Shown: positions 16,555 to 25,757 of the stretch, piece by piece | Layout of the letters: every line of letters begins with the position of its first letter | Numbering within the stretch: the stretch's first letter is position 1 | Origin: an uncultured Selenomonadales bacterium | Lineage (GTDB): Bacteria > Bacillota > Negativicutes > Acidaminococcales > Acidaminococcaceae | Direction: 5' to 3' | NCBI GenBank assembly: GCA_900315805.1 | Contig: ONAN01000001.1 | Span: 124,001-188,000 of the forward strand | DNA: 64,000 bases | Program-made: the position numbers and the translations under genes | The notes under the pieces: generated by a model | The model's database searches: none | What the model saw: only the letters and a program-made list of their open reading frames with translations | Told to the model about the DNA's origin: nothing

Positions 16555-19536
16555 TTATTGCGGAGCCACCTCTTTCATTACGTACACTTCGAACTGGTCG
16601 CCCACCTTGATGTCGTGGAACTTGGCCAGCGTGATGCCGCATTCGAACCCGGCCTGGACTTCCTTGACGTCGTCCTTGAAGCGGCGCAGGGATTCCATTT
16701 CGTCTTCGGCGATGACGATATCGTCGCGGTAGACGCGGATCTTGGCATCGTTCGTGACCTTGCCTTCTGTTACATAGCAGCCGGCAACGATCAGTTTGGA
16801 AATCGTGATGACCTGGCGTACTTCGACGCGGCCGATGATGTCTTCTTCGAACTTCGGAGCCAGCATGCCTTTGACGGCGGCCTCCACATCGTTGATGGCA
16901 TCGTAAATGATGCGGTACAGGCGGATGTCGACCTTTTCCTGTTCGGCAACTTTACGGGCGTTCGCATCGGGACGTACGTTGAAGCCGATGATCAGGGCAT
17001 TGGCGGCCGAAGCCAGCATGACATCGGACTCGTTGATGGCGCCGACGCCGGAATGGACGATGACCGTCTTGACTTCGTCGTTCTGGATCTTGAGCAGCGA
17101 AGCGCACAAGGCTTCGACAGAGCCCTGCACGTCGGCCTTGACGACGATGTTCAGGTCCTTCAGCTCGCCTTCCTTGATGCGGTTGAAGATGTCGTCCAAG
17201 GAAACCTTGGCAGATTTCTGCTGTTCGGCCTTCGCTTTCGCGATGCGTTTTTCCGCGATGGTACGGGCCAGTTTTTCGTCTGCGGCATCGAGAATGTCGC
17301 CTGCCTGCGGAACCTCGTTGAGGCCCAGCACTTCGACAGGTACGGACGGACCGGCTTTGCGCACCTTTTCACCACGGTCGTTGACCAGGGCACGGACGCG
17401 GCCGTGGGCCGTGCCGGCGATGATGTAGTCGCCGATGGTGAGGGTACCGCGCTGTACCAGTACCGTGGCCACAGGGCCGCGGCCTTTATCCAGCTTGGCT
17501 TCGATGATGACGCCGTGGGCCGGCAGCTTCGGGTTGGCTTTCAGTTCCTTGACTTCGGCCACGAGCAGGATCATTTCCAGCAGGTCGTCGATGCCTTCGT
17601 GCGTATGGGCGGAAACGGGAACCATGATGGTGTCGCCGCCCCAGTCTTCCGGAATCAGTTCCAGTTCGGCCAGTTGCTGCTTGACGTGGTCCGGGTTGGC
17701 AGCCGGTTTATCGATCTTGTTGATGGCGACGATGATGGGCACGCCGGCAGCCTTCGAGTGGTTGATGGCTTCGATGGTCTGCGGCATGACGCCGTCGTCA
17801 GCGGCTACGACCAGGACGGAGATATCCGTGCACTGGGCGCCGCGGGCACGCATGGCCGTGAAGGCTTCATGGCCCGGCGTATCGAGGAAGGTGATCTTCT
17901 TACCCTTGGAGTTGACGACGTAAGCGCCGATGTGCTGCGTGATGCCGCCGGCTTCGCGGGCCGTCACATGGGTCTTGCGGATGGCGTCCAGCAGGGACGT
18001 TTTGCCATGGTCGACGTGGCCCATGACAGTGACGACAGGCGGACGGGTGATCTGCAGTTTCGGATCGTCCTCCACTTCCGGAATTTCCGTCGGATCCTTT
18101 TCCGGCGGCAGCGGTTTGACTTCGACGCCGAATTCCGTGCCGACCAGGGTGGCCGTATCGAAATCGATGTCCTGGTTGATGGTGACCATTTCACCCAGCA
18201 GGAAGAGGCTCTTGATGACTTCGGCGACTTCGCGCTTGATCAGTTTGGCGAATTCCTGCACATTGATGGATTCGCCGATTTCGACGCTCGTCGGACGCAC
18301 GATCTGGGCGGCCGGCTGCTGCTGACGGTTCTCTTTCCGGTTGTTCTTGTTGTGTTTGTTTACCCGCATATGGTCTGCACTGCGCATGGGCCGGCTGTCG
18401 CGGCTCGCATAGGAGCCCTTCAGCTGCTTCTCATGCTTCTTGTTGTATTTTTCCCGGCTTTCCTTGCCGCGCGGAATGTCGTCGGCCACGGCCGCCGGTT
18501 TCCGGTTCTGCTGGAGGCGGTTCCGGTTCTGGCCGTTGTTGTCACGATCTTTGTTGAAGCCGCCCTGGCGGTCGTTGTTGCGGTTGAAGCCGCCGCCCTG
18601 GCGGTTATCCCGGTTGAAGCCGCCGCCCTGGCGGTTATCCCGGTTGAAGCCGCCGCGGTTGTCGCGATTGCCGTTGTTGTGGTTGAACCCGCCCTGACGG
18701 TTGTCACGGCCGCCCTGGCGATTGTCCCGGTTATCGCGGTTATCATTGCGGTTGAAGCCGCCCTGGCGGTTGTCGCGGTTATCGCGGTTGTCATTGCGGT
18801 TGAAGCCGCCCTGACGGTTGTCGCGGTTGTCATTGCGGTTGAAACCACCCTGGCGATTGTCGCGGTTGTCGTTGCGGTTGAAGCCGCCCTGACGGTTGTC
18901 ACGGTTATCCCGGTTCCCGTTGTTGACAGGGGCAGCCGGCTTGGCTTCCTGCGCGGGTTTTGCGGCCGGTTCGGCCTTCTCCGCCGGCTGCGCGGCCGGA
19001 GCGGCCGGTTTCTTCTTCTTGAAGTTGGCGTAACGGTTCCGGTCATTCGGGAAGTTACGCTGGTCGTCGGACTGGTGACGGCGTCCGTTGTTTGAAGAAC
19101 GGTTGCCCTCCCCTTCCTTGTTCTTGACGGTCAGGATGACCGGCTTGACGATCATGGACGGATGGTCCGACAGTTTGGGACGCGCCGGTTTCGCCGGTTC
19201 CGTCTTTTCCGCCGGTTTGGCAGCCGGAGCAGCCGGGGCGGCCGGTTTCTTTTCCGGTGCCGGCTTGGTCTCCTGTGCGGGTTTGGCGGCCGGTGCCGGT
19301 TTGGCTTCCTGCGCGGGCTTCTTTGCCGGTGCCGGTTTCGGTGCCGCCGGCTTGGCGGCCGGTTCCGGTTTGGCGGCGCCGCCGTGGTAACGGCTGTTGA
19401 TGATCGCCATGTCGTTGTCATCGATGCCGCTTACGTTGAATTTCTTGATATTGTGTTTTGCCAGCAGGTCCAGGATTTCCATGCTGGGCACGCCCAGCTC
19501 CTTCGCTACTTCAAAAATACGTTTCTTCTTCGCCAT
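16555..19536 (-). CDS. infB: Translation initiation factor IF-2
   Basis: IF-2 delivers initiator tRNA to the 30S subunit. The 993-residue protein is long for the family because of its N-terminus: an IF2-N domain (1-50), an Ala/Pro/Lys stretch (about 55-115) and an Arg/Asn/Gly repeat region (about 205-335), then a second IF2-N domain near 425-475. The G domain has [14 protein letters not shown] (about 500-513), DTPGHEAF and NKIDKP; domains II-IV follow. The conserved C-terminal core is intact. It sits 13 bases after ylxQ. Confidence 0.98.
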   Translation of the reverse strand: MAKKKRIFEVAKELGVPSMEILDLLAKHNIKKFNVSGIDDNDMAIINSRYHGGAAKPEPAAKPAAPKPAPAKKPAQEAKPAPAAKPAQETKPAPEKKPAAPAAPAAKPAEKTEPAKPARPKLSDHPSMIVKPVILTVKNKEGEGNRSSNNGRRHQSDDQRNFPNDRNRYANFKKKKPAAPAAQPAEKAEPAAKPAQEAKPAAPVNNGNRDNRDNRQGGFNRNDNRDNRQGGFNRNDNRDNRQGGFNRNDNRDNRDNRQGGFNRNDNRDNRDNRQGGRDNRQGGFNHNNGNRDNRGGFNRDNRQGGGFNRDNRQGGGFNRNNDRQGGFNKDRDNNGQNRNRLQQNRKPAAVADDIPRGKESREKYNKKHEKQLKGSYASRDSRPMRSADHMRVNKHNKNNRKENRQQQPAAQIVRPTSVEIGESINVQEFAKLIKREVAEVIKSLFLLGEMVTINQDIDFDTATLVGTEFGVEVKPLPPEKDPTEIPEVEDDPKLQITRPPVVTVMGHVDHGKTSLLDAIRKTHVTAREAGGITQHIGAYVVNSKGKKITFLDTPGHEAFTAMRARGAQCTDISVLVVAADDGVMPQTIEAINHSKAAGVPIIVAINKIDKPAANPDHVKQQLAELELIPEDWGGDTIMVPVSAHTHEGIDDLLEMILLVAEVKELKANPKLPAHGVIIEAKLDKGRGPVATVLVQRGTLTIGDYIIAGTAHGRVRALVNDRGEKVRKAGPSVPVEVLGLNEVPQAGDILDAADEKLARTIAEKRIAKAKAEQQKSAKVSLDDIFNRIKEGELKDLNIVVKADVQGSVEALCASLLKIQNDEVKTVIVHSGVGAINESDVMLASAANALIIGFNVRPDANARKVAEQEKVDIRLYRIIYDAINDVEAAVKGMLAPKFEEDIIGRVEVRQVITISKLIVAGCYVTEGKVTNDAKIRVYRDDIVIAEDEMESLRRFKDDVKEVQAGFECGITLAKFHDIKVGDQFEVYVMKEVAPQ
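18535..18915 (-). repeat. In-frame tandem repeat encoding [11 protein letters not shown] units
   Basis: About nine imperfect copies of a unit of 9-13 codons encoding variants of [13 protein letters not shown] occur in the IF-2 N-terminal region. Neighbouring copies are near-identical at the DNA level, so copy number could change by slippage or recombination without breaking the frame if whole units are involved. Confidence 0.9.
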
Positions 19537-19549
19537 TCAGCACCTCCGC

Positions 19550-19858
19550 TTACTCTATAGACATTTTCTTTGTTAACAATGCAGCAAGTCCTTTGTCCGT
19601 AATCGCGGCAGCCGCGCGGGGTGCCCTGCCGAGGCAGCGGCCCAGCGCTTCACGTGTCAACATGCGGATTACGGGAATGTTTGCTTTTTCTGCCAGATGG
19701 ACCAGTTCTTTTTCCGTGTTGGGAGACACATCCGTGGCGATGACCAGAAGCACGGCTTCCTTCTTCTCCACGGCCTCCCGGACGGCGGCATCACCGGAAG
19801 CGGCATGCCCGGCTTTCTGAGCGAGGCCCAGGACTCCGGCAGCTTCCTTTTCAGCCAT
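19550..19858 (-). CDS. ylxQ: L7Ae-family RNA-binding protein YlxQ
   Basis: A 102-residue L7Ae/L30e-type protein (GLAQKAGHAASGDAAVREAV, VLLVIATDVSPNTEKEL, IPVIRMLTREALG). In Firmicutes it lies between ylxR and infB, as here, and is expected to bind RNA, possibly kink-turns. Its start overlaps the end of ylxR by 8 bases. Molecular targets are not established. Confidence 0.92.
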   Translation of the reverse strand: MAEKEAAGVLGLAQKAGHAASGDAAVREAVEKKEAVLLVIATDVSPNTEKELVHLAEKANIPVIRMLTREALGRCLGRAPRAAAAITDKGLAALLTKKMSIE

Positions 19859-20123
19859 TCTTCAATTCCTCCAGCAGGTTCTTGTAAACATCATCACTTA
19901 TCTGTTTGTCAAAGGCTTTCTCCAGTCTATGACCCTTATAAGCTTTGGTGATGCATTCCTTGTCGGGGCAGACATACGCGCCGCGTCCTGCCTTCTTGCC
20001 CGTGCGGTCCAGCTCGATGGTCCCTTCGGGGGTCCGGACGATGCGGATCAGCTCTCTCTTGGGCTTCATCGTGTCGCAGCCGATGCACTTTCGCAGCGGC
20101 ACCTTTTTCACTTTCGCTGTCAC
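19851..20123 (-). CDS. ylxR: YlxR/RnpM family RNA-binding protein
   Basis: A 90-residue protein with the YlxR hallmarks: PLRKCIGCDTMKPKRELIRIV and GRGAYVCPDKEC. In B. subtilis the homologue (RnpM) binds RNase P RNA and modulates its activity. The rnpB gene is also in this window, at 55958-56308. The start overlaps the nusA stop by 4 bases. Confidence 0.93.
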   Translation of the reverse strand: MTAKVKKVPLRKCIGCDTMKPKRELIRIVRTPEGTIELDRTGKKAGRGAYVCPDKECITKAYKGHRLEKAFDKQISDDVYKNLLEELKNG

Positions 20124-21193
20124 TGTTCCTCACCGTCCTCCTTGGCAGGAGCCGCGGCGGCATCCGCCTGCGACTGGCTCTTGATATCGATCTTCCAGCC
20201 CGTCAGTTTGGCGGCCAGGCGGGCGTTCTGCCCTTCCTTGCCGATGGCCAGGGACAGCTGGAAGTCCGGCACGACGATGCGGCAGATCTTCTCGGCCTCG
20301 TCGGCGTCGGCACGGACGACCTGTGCCGGGGACAGCGCGTTGGATACATACGTGGCGGGATCGTCATTGTATTTCACGATGTCGATCTTCTCCCCGCGCA
20401 GCTCGTCGACGACGGCCTGTACCCGCAGGCCCTTGTGGCCCACGCAGGCGCCGACAGGATCCACCTTCGGGTCGTTCGAGTAGACGGCGATCTTCGAACG
20501 CATGCCGGCTTCCCGGGCGACGGACTTGATTTCCACCACGCCGTCGTGGATTTCCGGTACCTGCAATTCGAAGAGGCGCTTCAGCAGGCCGGGATGCGTG
20601 CGGGACAGCATGATCTGCGGTCCCTTGCCGGTCTTTTTGACCTCGACGATATAGAACTTCATGCGGTCGTGCGACGCATACCGTTCACCCGGAATCTGTT
20701 CGTTCGCCGTCAGGATGCCGACGGTGCTGCCCAGTTCCACGAACACCGTGCCGCGTTCCACGCGCTGCACGATGCCGGTCACGATATCGTCCTCGCGGCC
20801 CACGAATTTATCGTACACGATGTTGCGTTCCGCCTCGCGGATGCGCTGGGTGATGATCTGCTTCGCATTCATGACGGCGACGCGGCTGAAGTCCTTCGGG
20901 AACACTTCCTGTTCCACGATATCCCCCACGACGTAGTCAGGATTAATGACCTGCGCCTGGGCCAGGGAGATTTCTTCGTGCGGACGGACCACTTCTTCGA
21001 CCACCTTGCGCTGCTCGTAGACGTGGAATTCGCCGGTCTCCTTGTTCAATACGACGCGCACCGGCTGGGAGCTGTCGTAGTTTTTCTTGTAGGCGCTGAC
21101 CACTGCCTCTTCCACAGCCTGGAACAGGATTTCGGGGTTGATGCCTTTCTCTTTGCCTAACAGGGTGATGGCCTGTACAAACTCGGAATTCAC
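20120..21193 (-). CDS. nusA: Transcription termination/antitermination factor NusA
   Basis: NusA binds RNA polymerase and nascent RNA and tunes pausing, termination and antitermination. The 357-residue length is the Firmicutes form without the C-terminal acidic repeats. Domains: the N-terminal polymerase-binding domain (1-130), an S1 domain (about 133-200, GIVQRVERGTVFVELG), and KH domains (about 215-345, with DPVGACVGHKGLRVQAVVDEL and LSLAIGKEGQNARLAAKLTGW). A charged alanine-rich tail ends the protein. Confidence 0.98.
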   Translation of the reverse strand: MNSEFVQAITLLGKEKGINPEILFQAVEEAVVSAYKKNYDSSQPVRVVLNKETGEFHVYEQRKVVEEVVRPHEEISLAQAQVINPDYVVGDIVEQEVFPKDFSRVAVMNAKQIITQRIREAERNIVYDKFVGREDDIVTGIVQRVERGTVFVELGSTVGILTANEQIPGERYASHDRMKFYIVEVKKTGKGPQIMLSRTHPGLLKRLFELQVPEIHDGVVEIKSVAREAGMRSKIAVYSNDPKVDPVGACVGHKGLRVQAVVDELRGEKIDIVKYNDDPATYVSNALSPAQVVRADADEAEKICRIVVPDFQLSLAIGKEGQNARLAAKLTGWKIDIKSQSQADAAAAPAKEDGEEQ

Positions 21194-21209
21194 TTTTTAA
21201 TAATCCTCC

Positions 21210-21686
21210 TTAAAAGTCGATATGGGGTTTTACCACTGCGATCAGTTTCCGTTCTATCACAGACGCCTTCGCGTCGGTCTTGCCTTTTACGATCTTGCGG
21301 ATTGTCAGCGTGTCCGCATCGTGGGCATCGAGGATGCCCGTCACGTTCTTCATCCCCTGCCAGGGCTCAAAGAAGGTCAGGTCCACCTTTTTGCCATAGT
21401 TCGCGGCAAAATCGCGGTCCTTCTTCAAGGGGCGGTCAATGCCCGGCGAAGAGACTTCCAGATAATACTTTTCGCTGATGGGGTCTTCCCTGTCCAGGAT
21501 TTCCGTCAGCTGTTCGCTGACCTTCTGGCAGTCATCGATCTCGATGCCGCCGGGTTTGTCGATATACACCCGCAGGTACCAGTCCTTCTGGCGCACATAC
21601 TCCACGTCCACCAGGCTCAGGTCCGTGCCTTCCAGAATCTTTTCCGTCACGGAGGCAATGTACTTTTCGACTTCTTCCCTCTTCAT
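21210..21686 (-). CDS. rimP: Ribosome maturation factor RimP
   Basis: RimP acts in 30S maturation. The ATG at 21686 gives 158 residues with GAGGTG 8 bases upstream; the longer frame would start inside the structured leader. Family motifs are LVDVEYVRQKDWYLRVYIDKPGG, DCQKVSEQLTEILD and YYLEVSSPGIDRPLKKDRDF. It heads the operon running through nusA and infB to ribF. Confidence 0.97.
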   Translation of the reverse strand: MKREEVEKYIASVTEKILEGTDLSLVDVEYVRQKDWYLRVYIDKPGGIEIDDCQKVSEQLTEILDREDPISEKYYLEVSSPGIDRPLKKDRDFAANYGKKVDLTFFEPWQGMKNVTGILDAHDADTLTIRKIVKGKTDAKASVIERKLIAVVKPHIDF

Positions 21687-21749
21687 GCTTTCACCTCGCA
21701 TTTTCCTCCAAGAAGCTCTCCTGGTACATAAAAGTATCCGAATATAACG

Positions 21750-21776
21750 AAAGAGCGGGTTTTGCACCCACTCTTT
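21750..21776 (-). promoter_or_regulatory. Conserved-looking hairpin in the rimP leader
   Basis: The minus-strand RNA forms an 11-bp stem AAAGAGUGGGU/ACCCGCUCUUU (one G-U) with a 5-base loop, 22 bases after the predicted transcription start and 64 before rimP. A downstream T-run is absent, so it is not a plain terminator. Firmicutes rimP genes often carry a leader hairpin of this kind; function is inferred only. Confidence 0.5.
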
Positions 21777-21804
21777 CTAGCAGCTTCATAAATTTTCTTA
21801 GGCC

Positions 21805-21833
21805 ATTATACCATGTTTCCCGGCCGTTTACAA
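21805..21833 (-). promoter_or_regulatory. Promoter of the rimP-nusA-infB-ribF operon
   Basis: The minus strand has TTGTAA (21828-21833), a 17-base spacer and a perfect TATAAT (21805-21810), with TGG directly before the -10 (extended -10). The leader to rimP is about 110 bases. Confidence 0.8.
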
Positions 21834-21907
21834 CACTTTTTTGTACAGTTTTTTACATTTAATGGCAGGAAAGATGTACCTGGCCGGACGACCGCAAACG
21901 ATGTATG

Positions 21908-24900
21908 TCAGAACAGGGACATCTGGTTCGTTTCCGGCAAGTCGCCCAGGGCCCCCAGGGCGTTCAGCGCGTCCAGGGCGGTCTGGCCCACATGGCCCAG
22001 ATTCCGTTCCTCGTCCGTCAGCGGCAGGCCCTGCAGCGCTTTCTCGTGAACAGCGCTTTCCACCTTGCTGCAGCGGGACAGCAGGTCCTCCATGGACAAG
22101 AAGGGCTGGTCTTTTTCCCTGGCTTCTTTCGCCGTCAGGGCCAGTGTACAGCCCACGCCGTCCCCTACACCGGGCAGGGCCGACAAGGGGATGCGTACAC
22201 CCTTCACGCCGTCCTCTTCGGTCGGAATGAACCGGTGTCCGTGGGATTTGTACAGGTCGATATTGAAGAAACGGAAGCCGCGGGCCAGCATTTCCAGGAT
22301 CAGCTGCAGGTAGATGACGTTCGTCTTGGCGACGGGCGACGCCTGGAACCCCTGGGCGTCCACGTTCTTGATATACTGGCGGATATATTCCTCGCCTTTG
22401 TAGATGAAGTTGGCATCCACGTCGGCGCGCTGCGTGAAATAGGCCGCGTAGTAGGCCGTCGGATAATGGACTTTGCAGTAGGCGATGCGGTAGGCGTTCA
22501 ATACGTACGCCACGGCATGGGCCTTCGGGAACAGGTACTGCACGGTTTCGCAGCTCTTCATGTACCACTCGGGCACGCCGGCCTTTTCCATGGCTTCGCG
22601 CATCTGGGGCTCCAGGCCCTTTTTGGCGGCCTTGCCCTTGCGCACGTATTCCATGGTCTTGAAGGCCAGGGTCGGGTCGACGCCGCGGGCGATGAGGCTC
22701 GTCATGACGTCGTCACGGGTGGAAATGGTCTGCTCCACCGGCCGGTGGTCGCGCTGAATCAGGTCCTTGGCGTTGCCCAGCCATACGCCCGTGCCATGGG
22801 AATAACCGGATATGCGTACGATATCGCTGAACAATTTCGGCTTCAAATCGGAAATCATGCCCAGCGTGAAGGTCGTGCCGCATTCGGGAATGCCCAGGGT
22901 ACCCACGTTCGTGCCGATCTGTTCGGGCGTGACGCCCAGTACTTCCGTACCGGAGAACAGGGCCATCGTTTCCGGGTCGTTGATGGGGATCTTCGTCGGG
23001 TCGATGCCCGTGAATTCCTGCAGGCGCTTGATCATGGTCGGGTCCACGTGGCCCAGGATATCCAGCTTGACCAGGCGGTCATTGATGGAATGGTAATCGA
23101 AATGGGTCGTGATGATGTCGCTGGTCTTGTCGTCGGCTGGATGGTTCATGCCCGTAAAGTAATGGATGTCCATATCGCGGGGAATGACCATGATGCCGGC
23201 CGGGTGCTGGCCCGTGCCGCGTTTGACGCCGTTCAGGCCTTCGGCGAACTTGCTGATGAAGGCCGGATGGACCGGGAAGTTCTTGTCCTCGAAATATTTG
23301 CGGGCATAACTCCAGGCCGTCTTCGGAGCCACCGTCGTGATGGTGCCGGCGCGGCACACGTTGTCGCGGCCGAAGAGTTCTTCCGTGTATTTGTGGGCCG
23401 AATGCTGGTATTCATCGGAGAAGTTGAGGTCGATATCGGGCACTTTGTCGCCGTGCAGGCCCATGAAGACCGCAAAGGGGATGTTGTGTCCGTCGCGGAC
23501 CATTTCCGTACCGCATTCGGGGCACATCTTCACCGGCATATCGAAGCCAGAGGCGTATTCGTTGTTCGTGAAGAATTCCGTGTGACGGCACTTGGGGCAC
23601 CGGTAATGGGGCACCAGCGGGTTGACTTCCGTAATGTCCGTCATGCAGGCCACGAAGGACGAGCCGACGGAACCACGGGAACCGACGATGTAGCCGTCGT
23701 CCATGGAATGTTTGACCAGTTTGTGGGCGATATCGTACAGCACGGCGTACCCGTGGTTGATGATGGCGTCCAGTTCCATATGCAGGCGGTCTTCCACAAT
23801 CTTGGGCAGCGGGTCGCCGTAGAGGCGGTGCGCCTTTTCGTAGCTCAGGTCGTGGATTTCCTGTTCCGCGCCCGGCAGGGCCGGCGAATAAAGCTGGTCC
23901 GTGTCCGGGACGGGTTTCATGGATTCACACTGGTCGGCAATCTTGTTCGGGTTCGTGATGCAGATTTCTTCGGCCGTTTCCGGGTCGAAATAGGAGAATT
24001 CCCGGAGCATCTCTTCCGTCGTGCGGTAGTAGAGCGGCGCCTGGAATTCGGCGTCCTTGTAACCCTGGCTGTGCTGCAGGATTTCGCGGGTCCTGGCGTC
24101 TTCCGGATTCAGGAAGTGGACGTCGCAGGTGGCGCAGCACAGTTTGCCCAGTTTCTGTGCCAGCTCGTAGACCTTCTTGTTCATGGCCATGAGCTCTTCC
24201 TGGGTGAACACTTTCTGGCGCGTCAGGAAGGCGTTGTTGCCTAAGGGCTGGATTTCCAGGTAATCGTAGAACTTCGCGATTTCCAGGACCTCGTCCTCGG
24301 TCATTTCCTTCTTGAAGAGCTTCTCCACCGCGCGGTACACTTCGCCGGCTTCGCAGGCCGAACCAATGAGGATGCCTTCGCGGAATTCCGAGAGAACGTC
24401 GCGGGGAATCATGGGACGCGTGCGGCTGCCGTTGCCGTTCAGGTAGTTGAGGTGCGACAGGGAGATGAGTTTATACAGGTTGCGCAGGCCAATCTTGTTT
24501 TTGGCAATCAGGATGATGTGATGGGACCTGATCTTGCCCGCATGGGGCAGGCCCTCTTTCAGGATATCCCCTTCTTCGGGCGTGATCAGGTAGCCTTCGC
24601 AGCCCAGGAGGAGCTTGATATCCCCCTTGATTTCTTCCAGGGCCTTGGTGCAGAAGGGGAAGGCCTGCACGACGCCATGGTCCGTGATGGCGATGGCCTT
24701 GTGCCCGAAGCGGATGGCCGTCTCCAGCAGTGCCGTGATGTCCGTGATGGCGTCGAGCTTGCTCATCTTCGTATGGCAATGGAGCTCCACGCGCTTGACG
24801 GGGGCCTTGTCTTCGCGGACGGCCTTTTCGTCCGGGAGTATGCGGATGGCCGAGGCCAGGATGGTCATGGCATCGTGGTTGAAGCGGTCCGGTTCCGCTT

Positions 24901-25753
24901 TCCCCTGGACCTGGCAGCGGACGCCTTTTTTCAGGTGCTTTTCCACGTCACGGCATTCTTCGGCGCTGTCGAACATCACTTTGACATAGACGCCGTCCTG
25001 GTCGTCCGCCAGGCTGAAGAGCAGCAGGAACTTGTTGTTCCGCAGTTCTTTTTCCGTATAGGCTTCGAATTTGGTGCCGTCCTTATTGAGGGCGCCGACC
25101 AGACAGCCTTCAACGACGACGCTCTTTTCCGCCTCCTTGAGCGTGTTCATGGGACGGACGGAGCCGCGGATGTGGCGGCCCAGCAGATACCCGTCGGAGT
25201 GTTTGTCCCCGTAAAGGGCTTCATAGGCGTGGCGGTACGCCTCGTCCTCCATGGGGTCTTTCTTCGTTTTGGCGGGCGCGGGGGCCTGCGGGACGGCTGC
25301 CGGCGCGGCGGGTGCCGCGGCAGCAGACGCTGCGGGGGCTTCGGCGGGCATGCCGTTGAGCAGGGTCTCTTCCCCGCCGGCAGAATCCGGGGACGGCATA
25401 CAGGCTTCCGGCGGCAGGGGGATTTCCTCTGCCGGCGGAGCGGCAGGGACATCGTGCTTTGCGGCCCGCGGGGCCGTGTTCCCCGTCCGGGTCTTGACGT
25501 CGAGGCGGTTCCAGCGGATTTCCGTCATGCCCAGCTGCTGCTGCAGCGCGTCGGCAATGAGGCCGAGCAGATCCTCGCCCGGATCGCAGGGGGCGTTGTA
25601 GTCAATCTGCCAGGCGTTCTGCAGGCTGGCGGCCCACAGTTTGTGAACCCGGAGGACTTTGCTTTTCAGTTTCTGTTCAGAAGAAAGAGACAGTGAATTC
25701 ACAAATTTACCGAACTCACTGTCGTCAATATCAATATAGAAATCAGGTTTCAT
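21908..25753 (-). CDS. polC: PolC-type DNA polymerase III alpha subunit lacking the DEDDh exonuclease
   Basis: This is the replicative polymerase. At 1281 residues it is shorter than typical PolC (about 1440). Order: N-terminal domain (1-90), an Ala/Pro linker (about 95-165), OB domain (about 190-310), PHP domain (about 320-550), then palm, thumb and fingers. Catalytic Asp are D773 and D775 (VPDIDLNF) and D898 (LDILGH); the zinc site is C719, C722, C744, C747. The C-terminus NQMSLF is a beta-clamp motif. The DEDDh exonuclease normally inserted in the PHP domain is absent: E386 and H411/H412 are only 25 residues apart. All nine PHP metal ligands look present (H325, H327, D334, H359, E386, H411 or H412, C467, D544, H546). 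Confidence 0.97.
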   Translation of the reverse strand: MKPDFYIDIDDSEFGKFVNSLSLSSEQKLKSKVLRVHKLWAASLQNAWQIDYNAPCDPGEDLLGLIADALQQQLGMTEIRWNRLDVKTRTGNTAPRAAKHDVPAAPPAEEIPLPPEACMPSPDSAGGEETLLNGMPAEAPAASAAAAPAAPAAVPQAPAPAKTKKDPMEDEAYRHAYEALYGDKHSDGYLLGRHIRGSVRPMNTLKEAEKSVVVEGCLVGALNKDGTKFEAYTEKELRNNKFLLLFSLADDQDGVYVKVMFDSAEECRDVEKHLKKGVRCQVQGKAEPDRFNHDAMTILASAIRILPDEKAVREDKAPVKRVELHCHTKMSKLDAITDITALLETAIRFGHKAIAITDHGVVQAFPFCTKALEEIKGDIKLLLGCEGYLITPEEGDILKEGLPHAGKIRSHHIILIAKNKIGLRNLYKLISLSHLNYLNGNGSRTRPMIPRDVLSEFREGILIGSACEAGEVYRAVEKLFKKEMTEDEVLEIAKFYDYLEIQPLGNNAFLTRQKVFTQEELMAMNKKVYELAQKLGKLCCATCDVHFLNPEDARTREILQHSQGYKDAEFQAPLYYRTTEEMLREFSYFDPETAEEICITNPNKIADQCESMKPVPDTDQLYSPALPGAEQEIHDLSYEKAHRLYGDPLPKIVEDRLHMELDAIINHGYAVLYDIAHKLVKHSMDDGYIVGSRGSVGSSFVACMTDITEVNPLVPHYRCPKCRHTEFFTNNEYASGFDMPVKMCPECGTEMVRDGHNIPFAVFMGLHGDKVPDIDLNFSDEYQHSAHKYTEELFGRDNVCRAGTITTVAPKTAWSYARKYFEDKNFPVHPAFISKFAEGLNGVKRGTGQHPAGIMVIPRDMDIHYFTGMNHPADDKTSDIITTHFDYHSINDRLVKLDILGHVDPTMIKRLQEFTGIDPTKIPINDPETMALFSGTEVLGVTPEQIGTNVGTLGIPECGTTFTLGMISDLKPKLFSDIVRISGYSHGTGVWLGNAKDLIQRDHRPVEQTISTRDDVMTSLIARGVDPTLAFKTMEYVRKGKAAKKGLEPQMREAMEKAGVPEWYMKSCETVQYLFPKAHAVAYVLNAYRIAYCKVHYPTAYYAAYFTQRADVDANFIYKGEEYIRQYIKNVDAQGFQASPVAKTNVIYLQLILEMLARGFRFFNIDLYKSHGHRFIPTEEDGVKGVRIPLSALPGVGDGVGCTLALTAKEAREKDQPFLSMEDLLSRCSKVESAVHEKALQGLPLTDEERNLGHVGQTALDALNALGALGDLPETNQMSLF

Positions 25754-25757
25754 GGGT

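Noticed and set aside
16384-19095. 903-codon plus-strand frame across infB
   Set aside because: Antisense shadow of IF-2; its Val/Ala-rich end only mirrors the IF-2 repeat region.
21905-24244. 779-codon plus-strand frame across polC
   Set aside because: Antisense shadow of the catalytic half of PolC.
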